From the NCBI RefSeq assembly GCF_011250555.1, contig NZ_JAANMZ010000001.1:186001-250000 (forward strand): 64,000 nucleotides of DNA. The letters run 5' to 3'. Shown piece after piece: positions 1-8,564 of the stretch (the stretch's first letter is position 1; the number at the start of each line of letters is the position of its first letter). Under the pieces are notes generated by a model, which worked only from the letters and a program-made list of their open reading frames with translations, ran no database searches and was not told the origin of the DNA. Source of the stretch: Bacillus sp. MM2020_4 (GTDB lineage: Bacteria > Bacillota > Bacilli > Bacillales > Cytobacillaceae). The position numbers were made by a program, and so were the translations under genes.

Positions 1-313
1 TGGTTACTGCGGCAAATCCTTCCGGAAGCTGTTGATAAGCCATGACACCCATGGCCGAATCAAGAACGGTCGCTGTAATCCCGCCGTGGACAATACTAAG
101 GTCATTATTAATAATTGGATTAATCGGAATAGTAATTTCGCAGGAATTTTGGTCAAAACTTCTTTCCATATGTAGAAGGCCATCAATAAAGGTATTCCTG
201 TTTCGTTTAATTTTTCTTTGGACACCTTCTAATAGGGTGGCAATGGCCTGAAGGTCTGTTTCTGATCCGGTTTCGAGACATGTTTCTAATAATCGACGCA
301 ATTCGTCTTTCAT
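1..313 (-). CDS. PaaI-type hotdog thioesterase, C-terminus cut by window edge
   Basis: The visible 104 codons read as the N-terminal part of a small acyl-CoA thioesterase of the PaaI hotdog family. After a helical N-terminus comes the family signature around IVHGGITATVLDSAMG, in which the HGG loop and the following helix with Asp form the usual active-site region. A ribosome binding site (GAAAGAGG) lies about 8 bases before the ATG. The gene is divergent from ylbD. The substrate cannot be told from sequence. The 3' end lies outside the window, so its length and any downstream partner are unknown. Confidence 0.8.
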   Translation of the reverse strand, partial: MKDELRRLLETCLETGSETDLQAIATLLEGVQRKIKRNRNTFIDGLLHMERSFDQNSCEITIPINPIINNDLSIVHGGITATVLDSAMGVMAYQQLPEGFAAVT

Positions 314-399
314 ACTACTACCTCTTTCACTACATTATCTTCTGACATCTTACCACTTAGAAAGATAATAATAAATCATTTCACTCAGATTTGATGTTT

Positions 400-427
400 C
401 ACATTTCATCTTTTCCTACATATTGTA
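400..427 (+). promoter_or_regulatory. candidate sigma-K promoter of ylbD
   Basis: CACA at 400-403 and CATATTGTA at 419-427 with a 15-base spacer fit the mother-cell sigma-K pattern (ACm, then CATAnnnTA). They lie 34 bases before the ylbD start. The downstream gene belongs to a spore-coat family, which suits late mother-cell expression. The -35 element is short, so this is a candidate only. Confidence 0.35.
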
Positions 428-461
428 TTATTGGCGATTATTATGGGCTGAGGTGAGAAAC

Positions 462-866
462 ATGACGCAAAAAAAATTGCACCCTTCCGTGCTCAAATTC
501 AAAGAATTTGTCAAAAGTAATCCGAAAATCATTAAAGAGGTTCGGGATGGGAAGGCGACCTGGCAAGAGCTATATGAGGATTGGTATTTATTAGGGGAAG
601 AGGATCAACGCTGGGAAGTGATAGGTACTGAAAAAAGCACTGACACTGAACCAAATAAAGAATCCAAGGGAGATTGGATGGCAAATATTATGGGGATGGT
701 CAAAAAGATGGACCCAAATCAGATGCAAAATCATATTAATAATTTAAGTCAGGCATTAGGGGCAATCCAGGGTGTTATTTCCCAATTCCAAGGTGGAAAT
801 TCTGCCCCGGGATCAAGTAAGCCACCGGAGGGGCCGAAGCATCCTTTTGGATTTCGAAAAGACTAA
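462..866 (+). CDS. ylbD: YlbD family spore coat protein
   Basis: The product is 134 residues and resembles the YlbD coat-protein family (about 132 residues in B. subtilis). The conserved start MTQKKLHPSVLKFKEFV is followed by a charged N-terminal half with GKATWQELYEDWYLLGEED. A central helical part follows, then a flexible tail rich in Gly, Ser and Pro. The open frame extends 13 codons upstream, but the ATG at 462 has the good ribosome binding site (GAGGTG). It leads into ylbE 19 bases downstream, so the two are probably cotranscribed. The family is linked to the spore coat; its exact role is not known. Confidence 0.85.
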   Translation: MTQKKLHPSVLKFKEFVKSNPKIIKEVRDGKATWQELYEDWYLLGEEDQRWEVIGTEKSTDTEPNKESKGDWMANIMGMVKKMDPNQMQNHINNLSQALGAIQGVISQFQGGNSAPGSSKPPEGPKHPFGFRKD

Positions 867-885
867 TGGAGGGGAATAATAAATT

Positions 886-1125
886 ATGCGAAGAGATGTA
901 CTAGATTATATAGAACGCCAGAAGGACCTAAAGCAATTTGTTCGGGAGCAGCCACAATGGTATCGAAAACTATCAAGAAATCCCTATGATTTACAGTCGC
1001 TTGAAATTGCCTCCTTACATTATTATAAAAAGACTATTCCTGATCAAGTCGAAAAGTTTTCTAATAGTGTTCAAATGGCCTCCATGATGTATCATATGTT
1101 TCAAGCAATGAAGACTCAAGGGTGA
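886..1125 (+). CDS. ylbE: YlbE-like protein
   Basis: This small 79-residue protein of the YlbE-like family has no membrane segment or known catalytic motif. It is rich in aromatic and basic residues (WYRKLSRNP, LHYYKKTIP) and is predicted mostly helical. A strong ribosome binding site (GGAGGGG) precedes the ATG. It sits directly behind ylbD and ahead of a terminator, so ylbD-ylbE forms a two-gene unit. A sporulation role is inferred only from that pairing. Confidence 0.8.
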   Translation: MRRDVLDYIERQKDLKQFVREQPQWYRKLSRNPYDLQSLEIASLHYYKKTIPDQVEKFSNSVQMASMMYHMFQAMKTQG

Positions 1126-1130
1126 CAAAA

Positions 1131-1164
1131 GACCACATTCATTTTATATGTGGCTCTTTTTTTT
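1131..1164 (+). terminator. intrinsic terminator of ylbD-ylbE
   Basis: Inverted repeat GACCACAT / ATGTGGCTC followed by a run of eight T, just after the ylbE stop. Confidence 0.8.
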
Positions 1165-1228
1165 GCGATTAGAATACGACTAAAAAGGTAAATGGAGGCG
1201 AACAATACCTAAATAAGGAGTGATAAGG

Positions 1229-1675
1229 TTGAAGATGATTATACGATTTTATATTCTACTAATCCTGCTATCGGGAATTGTTTCTGGATGCCAAAAAGAT
1301 TTGCCAAAACCAGAAACAAAACCAAAAGTTATCTCTATTGACCGGTCGAGTCATTCAGATGTCAATTTAATCCCTGTTTATAATCAAAATTCAAGGGAGA
1401 TTCCATCATTATTTGTACAGCATAAGATAAAAGGAAATCAACTTTTAGTTGAATGCATTGTTAATGGAATTAGTTTCAGGGAATCCGACCATTCTCGGAA
1501 AAAGACTGGGAAAATGGTTGTTTGGGTTGATGGGAAAAGGAATACTGAGGTAACTTCAGCAGCGTTTATTATTAAGGGCCTTTCTCCTGGGGAACATAAA
1601 GTAAAACTTGAAGTGGTAAAACTTACAAATGAACCTTACGGATTAGCAAAAGAATTTATGGTAAATATCCCTTGA
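1229..1675 (+). CDS. predicted lipoprotein, unknown function
   Basis: I do not recognise this 148-residue protein. It begins with a basic, hydrophobic signal peptide and a lipobox (IVSGC), so Cys21 should be lipidated and the protein anchored on the outer face of the membrane. The mature part starts with a Pro/Lys linker. It ends in a beta-rich stretch (GKMVVWVDGKR, LSPGEHKVKLEVVKL) that looks like a small Ig-like sandwich. The TTG at 1229 is chosen because AAGGAG lies 8 bases upstream; an earlier GTG overlaps that site. It is not part of the B. subtilis ylbE-ylbF order as I know it, so it is lineage-specific or accessory. Confidence 0.7.
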   Translation: MKMIIRFYILLILLSGIVSGCQKDLPKPETKPKVISIDRSSHSDVNLIPVYNQNSREIPSLFVQHKIKGNQLLVECIVNGISFRESDHSRKKTGKMVVWVDGKRNTEVTSAAFIIKGLSPGEHKVKLEVVKLTNEPYGLAKEFMVNIP

Positions 1676-1736
1676 TAGGTAGAATATTTAGCATTCCATA
1701 TACTTTCATGGTAAAATGGCATTGGAGGTGGGCACA

Positions 1737-2174
1737 GTGCTTGCTACTATTGAAAGAATTGAATTATTGGAAAATGCAGAAGGTTTAGCTAAGATGGTAT
1801 TAGAGTCCGATATTGCGGAACAATACCAAATATGTTTATATAAAATGCAACATAACAAAGAAACACAAAGAAAGATAAAACAATTTGCCAACCTTAAGGA
1901 ACTTTATGAAGAGGTTCAACGCTTCGGAAAATATCATCCTGATTATAAAAAGGTCATGATGAAAATTCGTGAGTATAAACGGGAAATGGATTTAGATCCT
2001 CTCGTTGCCGAGTTCAAGGTGGCTGAAAATGAATTACAAGATCTTTTAGATCAAATCAGCAGACTGGTCGGAAATGCAGTATCAGAACACATCAAGGTAC
2101 CGAGTGGGAACCCATTTTTTGATAATGGCCACGGGAGCGGTTGTGGCACTGGCGGCAGCTGTGGGTGCGGATGA
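1737..2174 (+). CDS. ylbF: RicF/YlbF, subunit of the RicA-RicF-RicT complex
   Basis: YlbF (RicF) works with YmcA and YaaT in a cytoplasmic complex that binds Fe-S clusters. The complex promotes RNase Y-dependent mRNA maturation, competence, biofilm formation and sporulation. The 145-residue product is helical, with the family core VQRFGKYHPDYKKVM and EHIKVPSGNPFFDN. It ends in a Gly/Cys tail (GCGTGGSCGCG) that supplies cluster ligands. The GTG at 1737 has GGAGGTGG six bases upstream and gives the family length; an earlier ATG overlaps the ribosome binding site. A terminator follows at once. Confidence 0.92.
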   Translation: MLATIERIELLENAEGLAKMVLESDIAEQYQICLYKMQHNKETQRKIKQFANLKELYEEVQRFGKYHPDYKKVMMKIREYKREMDLDPLVAEFKVAENELQDLLDQISRLVGNAVSEHIKVPSGNPFFDNGHGSGCGTGGSCGCG

Positions 2175-2175
2175 A

Positions 2176-2208
2176 AAAAATCAGCTTCCTAACTAGCTGA
2201 TTTTTTTT
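2176..2208 (+). terminator. intrinsic terminator of ylbF
   Basis: AATCAGCT / AGCTGATT stem with an eight-T tail, directly after the ylbF stop. Confidence 0.88.
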
Positions 2209-2226
2209 ATTATGAATTGAAAAGGG

Positions 2227-2256
2227 TTGTTTTAATGTGCTAGACTAATGTAAAAT
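2227..2256 (+). promoter_or_regulatory. candidate sigma-A promoter of ylbG
   Basis: TTGTTT at 2227-2232 and TAAAAT at 2251-2256 with an 18-base spacer, 28 bases before the ylbG start and after the ylbF terminator. Confidence 0.45.
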
Positions 2257-2283
2257 GATGGTTTTGCTGAAGGGGAAAAAAGT

Positions 2284-2559
2284 ATGTTTGTTCAGAGACA
2301 GGGATTAGTTGTTTGGCTATATTCTTTAAAACAAGCTAAGATGTTAAGACGATTTGGAAATGTTCATTTTGTGTCTAAAAAGCTTAAATATGTTGTCTTA
2401 TATTGTAATCAAGAAGAGATAGAGGGAATAATGGAAAAGTTAAATTCTTTTTCATTTGTTAAGAAAGTAGAACCTTCATATAAGCCATTTTTAAGAATGG
2501 AGTATGAAAATTCAGCCCCGGATAAGGCAAAGGAATATGACTATAAAATGGGAATTTAA
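2284..2559 (+). CDS. ylbG: YlbG, DUF2129 family protein
   Basis: This 91-residue cytoplasmic protein of the DUF2129 (UPF0298) family has the usual family length. It starts [19 protein letters not shown] and shows an alternating strand/helix pattern with a small ferredoxin-like look. There is no catalytic motif. AAGGGG precedes the ATG. It is a single-gene unit between its own promoter and a strong terminator. It is widely conserved in Bacillales; its function is not established. Confidence 0.88.
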   Translation: MFVQRQGLVVWLYSLKQAKMLRRFGNVHFVSKKLKYVVLYCNQEEIEGIMEKLNSFSFVKKVEPSYKPFLRMEYENSAPDKAKEYDYKMGI

Positions 2560-2598
2560 ATAGGTGAGGGGATTTTGGAACCCTCACCTATTAATTTG
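2558..2598 (+). terminator. intrinsic terminator of ylbG
   Basis: Long perfect stem TAGGTGAGGG / CCCTCACCTA overlapping the ylbG stop, followed by a TTAATTT tail. Confidence 0.75.
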
Positions 2599-2610
2599 GG
2601 TATTGGTTAT

Positions 2611-2640
2611 AAAAAAAACCCTGCAGAATTTTCTGCAGGG
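2611..2640 (-). terminator. intrinsic terminator of the csfG RNA
   Basis: On the minus strand CCCTGCAGA, a four-base loop and TCTGCAGGG are followed by eight T. No minus-strand protein gene precedes it, so it marks the end of a non-coding transcript. Confidence 0.85.
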
Positions 2641-2761
2641 TCCTTCTACATCCTAATTAAAGGATAGAAGGCAAAGGGAGAGGAGAAACCGGAGGAAGAA
2701 CTTATGGGGAAACGTAAGTCTTCTCCGCGGTTGGCAACAACATCCTCGAATTGATGTTGTT
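2611..2761 (-). ncRNA. csfG: CsfG-like sporulation small RNA (ylbH leader element)
   Basis: This roughly 150-nucleotide RNA on the minus strand fills most of the ylbG-rsmD gap. Read 5' to 3' it shows hairpin A (2761-2753 with 2744-2736), hairpin B (2730-2713 with 2706-2689, loop UUUCCC), a pyrimidine-rich linker (2688-2672), hairpin C (2671-2662 with 2653-2642) and a terminator. A sigma-F-type promoter places the start at about 2760, right at hairpin A. The position matches the structured element once called the ylbH leader and, as I recall, the forespore RNA CsfG. The identity rests on position, promoter and structure, not on an alignment. The targets are unknown. Confidence 0.68.
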
Positions 2762-2766
2762 ACTTA

Positions 2767-2795
2767 CATTATTTCCACTACGCAAAAGGTTATAC
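2767..2795 (-). promoter_or_regulatory. sigma-F/G promoter of csfG
   Basis: On the minus strand GTATA (2795-2791), 14 bases, then GGAAATAATG (2776-2767). This fits the forespore pattern GYWTA and GGNRANAHTR at every defined position. The sigG promoter in this window has the same 14-base spacing. Confidence 0.65.
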
Positions 2796-2942
2796 GTCTA
2801 TTTAATAATTTTTCCATCCGGGCTGTTTTTGCTAACCAGGTATCATGATAAAAAGAAATGCTAGAACGGATTGTCTACTTTTTATAAATTATGATAGGAT
2901 GGTAAAAAAAGCATAAGGCGCCTGTTTATTAGCGCCGAAGGC

Positions 2943-2969
2943 TGGACATTTCTCAAAGTCCAATATAAT
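2943..2969 (+). promoter_or_regulatory. weak candidate promoter of rsmD-coaD
   Basis: TGGACA and TATAAT with a short 15-base spacer. A second -10-like TTAAAAT lies at 2974-2980. The 2800-2940 stretch otherwise holds only a small GGCGC/GCGCC hairpin (about 2917-2935). Confidence 0.3.
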
Positions 2970-2994
2970 TCTGTTAAAATGTGGTGATAGGTCC

Positions 2995-4047
<1,053 letters not shown>

Positions 4048-4049
<2 letters not shown>

Positions 4050-4079
4050 AAGAGCTGGGCACGTGCCTAGCTCTTTTTT
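4048..4079. terminator. bidirectional terminator between coaD and ylbJ
   Basis: AAAAGAGCTgGGCACG and its mirror CCTAGCTCTTTTTT, with T-runs on both strands. It overlaps the last codons of ylbJ. Confidence 0.85.
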
Positions 4080-5284
4080 AACCTGGTAAACAAGATTAGG
4101 ATATACAAAAACAAAGAACAGATGGTTATGAGCGGTCCCATCTCCATGATTTTATGATAAAAATGGTTCGTCCATGAACCTTCTTCGAAAAACCAACCAA
4201 CTGGCAATGCGTTTGATGGCTGTTCTTTGTTAGTAAAATGTACATAAATTGGTTTCCACAGAATAAGTGCAAAAAAACTGGCGAAAATACCATGGAAAAT
4301 TCTCGCAATAAAAAAGGGTTTAAATCTAATATCTGTTTGGGCAAGGATACTGGCGACCTGTGCTTGGACACTAAAACCGCTAAAAGCTAAAATAAAACTG
4401 ACGATCACTGCCTGTTGAAGAAGTGTTGCAGTTCCAACATGGCTGGTCAGGTCACTTCCCAGTGTTATTTCAAATAGCCCAGATATTAGCGGGATACTTA
4501 ATTTTTCCGGAAATGATAAAAATGCTAGGACAATTTCCACGAACCTACCAAGTGCTGCCGTTATATGTAAATGATAAAGAAGTTTATTTACTACTGAAAA
4601 CACTATAATGAATCCGCCCACCATTAATAAGGTTTGAATCGAAGAATTGACAGCATCGCCAAGAAGTTTCCCTATTGGTCGATTATCTTTTAATCTAGTT
4701 TGATGTAAGGCAGATAAAGCTGCTTTTATTTTGAATTTTTTCCCTTTTTCAGTGGTTTTGTCCGGAGATTCATTTCCATAAAAACGCATGATAATCCCAA
4801 CGGAGATATTCCCCAAATAATGGGCTAATGCCAGGAGAATTCCTAAATTAGGATTATGAAAGAATCCCACTGATACAGCCCCAAAGATAAATAACGGATT
4901 TGAGGAATTGGTAAAGGAAACAAGCCTTTCTGCCTCAATTTGGGTTAATTGCCCTTCTTGGCGTAATCTTGCGGTAAACTTCGCTCCTGCCGGAAATCCG
5001 GAGGCCATGCCCATTGCTAATACAAACCCGCCCACGCCGGGAACTTTAAAAAGAGGTCTCATGAAGGGTTCTAGTATAACACCAATGAACTTAACTACAC
5101 CAAAGCCTATCAACATCTCGGAGACAATAAAAAAAGGCAAGAGGGAAGGAAAGACAATTTTCCACCACATATTAAGGCCGCGGATCGAGGCTTCAAACGA
5201 TACTTGTGGAAAGGAAATTAGCGAAGCCGCTAAAATCGTGACAGAAACAGAAAGAACGATTGTTTTTAATTTTGACCGAAACAA
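4067..5284 (-). CDS. ylbJ: sporulation integral membrane protein YlbJ
   Basis: YlbJ is a mother-cell membrane protein of the nucleoside-recognition (Gate) fold, needed for heat-resistant spores. The 405-residue product is a polytopic membrane protein. It carries the family stretches GLNMWWKIVFPSLLPFF near the N-terminus and MGMASGFPAGAKFTARL followed by TNSSNPLFIFGAVSVGF. The TTG at 5284 is chosen because AAGGAGGT lies eight bases upstream and the length matches the 408 residues in B. subtilis; the frame stays open 31 codons further. It is divergent from ylbK. I could not find a clean sigma-E promoter. Confidence 0.9.
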   Translation of the reverse strand: MFRSKLKTIVLSVSVTILAASLISFPQVSFEASIRGLNMWWKIVFPSLLPFFIVSEMLIGFGVVKFIGVILEPFMRPLFKVPGVGGFVLAMGMASGFPAGAKFTARLRQEGQLTQIEAERLVSFTNSSNPLFIFGAVSVGFFHNPNLGILLALAHYLGNISVGIIMRFYGNESPDKTTEKGKKFKIKAALSALHQTRLKDNRPIGKLLGDAVNSSIQTLLMVGGFIIVFSVVNKLLYHLHITAALGRFVEIVLAFLSFPEKLSIPLISGLFEITLGSDLTSHVGTATLLQQAVIVSFILAFSGFSVQAQVASILAQTDIRFKPFFIARIFHGIFASFFALILWKPIYVHFTNKEQPSNALPVGWFFEEGSWTNHFYHKIMEMGPLITICSLFLYILILFTRLKKS

Positions 5285-5477
5285 TGAAGGGACCTCCTTC
5301 GGACAGATTGCTATAACTGTGCAATTCAATATTATCAATGCTAAAATAGAGAGTATTCTAAAAGTGAAAAACGCCAACCCTTGTCCCTATTTAATTCAAA
5401 TATACTCATAGAACATGAATTTAGACCATAAGATTGAACGAGATTTCTATTCAGTAATTATTAGGAGGTCAAGCGAT

Positions 5478-6263
5478 ATGGAGCACCCAAAAATAGGCTT
5501 GGCACTTGGTTCCGGTGGTGCGCGCGGGTTTGCTCATTTAGGTGTCATAATGGCATTGACTGAAGCAGGAATTCCGATTCATTTGATTGCTGGCAGCAGT
5601 ATGGGTGCGCTTGTGGCCGGCTTTTACGGTGCTGGGATTGATTTGGATCGGTTATATAAACTATCAACCGCTTTTAAAAGGAAATACTTTTTAGATTTTA
5701 CTGTTCCTAAAATGGGGTTAATCTCCGGTAAAAAAATCAAAGAGTTTATCAGGGTTTTTACCCACGGGAAAAATATTGAAGATCTAACTTTACCAATCAG
5801 CATTGTGGCAACTGATTTATTGACAGGAGAAAAAGTCATTTTTAAAAAGGGGCCAGTTGCAGAAGCGGTACGAGCAAGTATCTCCATCCCTGGTATTTTT
5901 GTGCCGGAAAAATATAATGGAAGAATGTTAGTGGATGGCGGGGTAACAGACCGTGTTCCTATTTCAGTTGCCAAAGAAATGGGGGCGGATATTGTCATCG
6001 CGGTGGATGTTTCGCGAGTGAAACGGAATGCTGAAATAACCACCATTTACGATGTCATTATGCAGAGCATTGATATTATGCAAACAGAAATCATCAACAA
6101 TCGAGAAAATTCTGCAGATGTGATGATCCGTCCTCCTGTTGAAATGTATAGCTCACGGGCCTTTACACATCATGAGGAAATCATTAATGCCGGAAGGGAA
6201 GAAACAAAAAAGCATATACGGCAAATTGAAACCGTTATTGAACAATGGAAGGGTGAGCACTAG
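5478..6263 (+). CDS. ylbK: patatin-like phospholipase YlbK (RssA family)
   Basis: This is a putative serine lipid acyl hydrolase of the bacterial patatin family, 261 residues. The oxyanion-hole loop GSGGARG (residues 11-17), the nucleophile elbow GSSMG with Ser41 and the DGG motif with Asp153 are all present, so the Ser-Asp dyad looks intact. The ATG at 5478 has TTAGGAGGT upstream; the open frame runs 21 codons further without a ribosome binding site. The gene is two bases ahead of ylbL. The physiological substrate is not known. Confidence 0.9.
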   Translation: MEHPKIGLALGSGGARGFAHLGVIMALTEAGIPIHLIAGSSMGALVAGFYGAGIDLDRLYKLSTAFKRKYFLDFTVPKMGLISGKKIKEFIRVFTHGKNIEDLTLPISIVATDLLTGEKVIFKKGPVAEAVRASISIPGIFVPEKYNGRMLVDGGVTDRVPISVAKEMGADIVIAVDVSRVKRNAEITTIYDVIMQSIDIMQTEIINNRENSADVMIRPPVEMYSSRAFTHHEEIINAGREETKKHIRQIETVIEQWKGEH

Positions 6264-6265
6264 CC

Positions 6266-7285
6266 ATGCGTAAAAAAATTTATTTAGGATCTTTACTATT
6301 AATAGCTCTTATTCTTATAGGCGGAATGTATTATTCCTTGCCATACTATGTATCAAAACCAGGAATGGCTAAAGAACTAGCGCCCATCATTTCGGTTGAG
6401 GAAGGCTACAAGGATGAAGGGAATTTCATGTTGACAACGGTTAGAATGGGTAGAGCCAATATTTATTCCTATTTAGAAGCAAAGCTGCGAAAATATGAAG
6501 AAATTTATCCTTTAGAAATGATATTATACAAAAAGGAAACCGAGGAAGAATACAATGCTAGACAGCTCCATCTAATGGCAGGTTCGAAATTAAATGCTAT
6601 TGAGGTTGCCTACCGTAAAGCGGGATTGCCTGTTCAATATAAATATAAAGGTATTTATGTTGTCCAGGTGGTTCCGGGAATGCCTGCGGAAGGAAAACTT
6701 CATGCAGGTGATCGAATTTATAAAGTAGATGGACATCAATTTCCTTCTTCAGAGAAATTTATTGATTATGTTGGTCAAAAACGTGTCGGGGATAAGGTCA
6801 CGCTAACATATTCAAGAAATAAAAAAACACAGACAGCCATCTTAAGTCTACAGCCATTTAAAGAAGATCCTACAAAAATAGGTATTGGTATTTCATTAGT
6901 GGACGATAAAGAAATTTTGGTTGAGCCTAAGGTAAAGGTAAAGACGGATGAAATTGGCGGACCGTCTGCCGGATTAATGTTTTCTTTGGAAATATATAAC
7001 CAATTAACAAGTGAAGACTTAACTAAAGGGTACCAAATAGCCGGAACAGGGACGATTGACGGGGCGGGAAATGTAGGGCCTATCGGTGGGATAGAACAAA
7101 AGATTGTTGCGGCTGACAAGGCGGGTGCGGAAATTTTCTTAGCTCCAAATGAAAAAGGGGCAAAAAAATCAAACTACAAGGATGCATTAAAAACAGCAAA
7201 CGAAATTAACACGAAAATGAAAATAGTACCAATTGATACATTTGATGAGGCCGTTCAATATCTAGAACAACTACCTAAGAAATAG
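6266..7285 (+). CDS. ylbL: YlbL, membrane-anchored PDZ and Lon-type protease
   Basis: The 339-residue protein has a membrane anchor near residues 5-24. A PDZ domain (about 110-200) binds peptide tails. A Lon-type (S16) protease domain follows (about 220-335), with the Ser-Lys dyad visible as Ser234 in GGPSAGL and Lys279 in GGIEQKIVAADKAG. In B. subtilis YlbL and CtpA clear the SOS division inhibitor YneA, which suits a gene near division loci. It follows ylbK by two bases and ends in a terminator shared with ylbM. Confidence 0.93.
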   Translation: MRKKIYLGSLLLIALILIGGMYYSLPYYVSKPGMAKELAPIISVEEGYKDEGNFMLTTVRMGRANIYSYLEAKLRKYEEIYPLEMILYKKETEEEYNARQLHLMAGSKLNAIEVAYRKAGLPVQYKYKGIYVVQVVPGMPAEGKLHAGDRIYKVDGHQFPSSEKFIDYVGQKRVGDKVTLTYSRNKKTQTAILSLQPFKEDPTKIGIGISLVDDKEILVEPKVKVKTDEIGGPSAGLMFSLEIYNQLTSEDLTKGYQIAGTGTIDGAGNVGPIGGIEQKIVAADKAGAEIFLAPNEKGAKKSNYKDALKTANEINTKMKIVPIDTFDEAVQYLEQLPKK

Positions 7286-7317
7286 AAAAAGATGATGCAT
7301 AGCGCATCATCTTTTTT
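7286..7317. terminator. bidirectional terminator between ylbL and ylbM
   Basis: AAAAGATGATGC / GCATCATCTTTTTT stem with T-runs in both directions, between convergent genes. Confidence 0.88.
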
Positions 7318-8530
7318 ATTCAATATAAATGGGCGACTGTGAATATTCCCGCTTTATCATTTCCTTTTTCAGCTGATTAGGGACGCCAAGTGCATACACA
7401 CGTGCTGCTCTAACATCAAGGAGGATTTCATTTCCCTTAAAGGAAGAAAGCTTAGAAACAAGAGGAAGGCTGAAATTCTTTTTATTCTTGTTCAAATATT
7501 CTCTACCATTGCTGGTCATCCCTAATAGTCTTAAATAGGTGGCGGTTTCTCGTTGATTTTTCAATTCTGTTTTTTTCGTATTCGTTAGAATATGAACGCA
7601 CAGACGTTGTAGTCTCGTCCATGTATACCGTTTCGTTTTTATTTTCTGCATAAATTCTTGAAAACTCCCAGCCTCTAAGGCAGCAGCCTGTAACCTGTTT
7701 TCAAGTCCTTCCTCCATCTCATAAATTTCTCGAAGTTCGTCCGGGGTCGTATGGAGAAGACGAAATTGCAGATAGCTCCAATAATTTTCCCATTGATGGA
7801 AAATTTGATAGCGTTGAAGATAGTCCTTTAACAATTGCCTGGTAGGTTCAGGTACGTATTGGTCAATTTCCGTTTTGCCATCTAATTTAGAGAAAATGGC
7901 CTTGCGGATACTCGTAGCACTTGCGATCGTTTCTGAGGCAAAATGTTCATCATGATAATCAGCATTTTTTCGGGGCACCGTCAACGGTTGCATCCCGCTT
8001 TTTTGTTTGTTAACCGCTTTTATGTATTCAAGTCCTAGGATGTTGTTCGGTTTCGCTAAATCTAAGTAATTTTCTGAGTTAGCCAATAGTTTAAATGCAA
8101 GCGATACGGCTTTTGGATAACTGACACCTTTATCCATGTATTGCTGGATATTTTCATCAAATGGTTGTTTCTGCTCATTTAAAAAATCAATGGTCTGATA
8201 AAAATCAGAGATATTTCCATTCTCACTTCCGAAGCTGACTGATTCGCAGCGGGCAGCATCTAGAATGGACACGGCCCCATTTGCAAAGGTTTCCGCTTTG
8301 TGTACAGCGAAGCGGTAGGGAAGTTCAAAGACAAGGTCGACACCACTCAATAACGCCATTTTCGTACGGGACCATTTGGAAACAAGTGCTGGCTCCCCAC
8401 GCTGCAAAAAGTTCCCGCTCATTACGGCGATGACAACATCAGCCGTTGCTGCTTCCTTCGATGCTTTTAAATGGAAGGCATGTCCGTTGTGAAAAGGGTT
8501 GTATTCGACAATTACACCAACAGCATTCAT
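7316..8530 (-). CDS. ylbM: tRNA(Met) cytidine acetate ligase TmcAL
   Basis: TmcAL (YlbM) makes N4-acetylcytidine at the wobble base of elongator tRNA(Met), using ATP and acetate. The 404-residue product starts with the nucleotidyltransferase motif VEYNPFHNGHAFHL (HxGH type) and the loop VIAVMSGNFLQRGEPALVSK. It continues with a helical C-terminal tRNA-binding half rich in Arg and Lys. The length is close to the B. subtilis protein. The gene is convergent with ylbL and divergent from ylbN. An extended -10 promoter lies upstream. Confidence 0.94.
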   Translation of the reverse strand: MNAVGVIVEYNPFHNGHAFHLKASKEAATADVVIAVMSGNFLQRGEPALVSKWSRTKMALLSGVDLVFELPYRFAVHKAETFANGAVSILDAARCESVSFGSENGNISDFYQTIDFLNEQKQPFDENIQQYMDKGVSYPKAVSLAFKLLANSENYLDLAKPNNILGLEYIKAVNKQKSGMQPLTVPRKNADYHDEHFASETIASATSIRKAIFSKLDGKTEIDQYVPEPTRQLLKDYLQRYQIFHQWENYWSYLQFRLLHTTPDELREIYEMEEGLENRLQAAALEAGSFQEFMQKIKTKRYTWTRLQRLCVHILTNTKKTELKNQRETATYLRLLGMTSNGREYLNKNKKNFSLPLVSKLSSFKGNEILLDVRAARVYALGVPNQLKKEMIKREYSQSPIYIE

Positions 8531-8564
8531 TTACAATCTCCCTTTGATTTTTAACTTTTTTAAC

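Noticed and set aside
2800..2994. Riboswitch or leader for rsmD on the plus strand
   Set aside because: Only a small GGCGC hairpin and a poor promoter are visible. The strong conserved structure lies on the minus strand and ends in its own terminator.
5202..5377. Extended N-terminus of YlbJ by 31 residues
   Set aside because: AAGGAGGT eight bases before the TTG at 5284 and the 405-residue length fit the family. The longer frame has no site.
4908..5411. Long plus-strand open frame of 167 codons opposite ylbJ
   Set aside because: It lies antisense to a well-supported membrane protein gene, has no usable ribosome binding site, and its product is low-complexity Thr/Ile/Pro-rich sequence typical of an antisense shadow.
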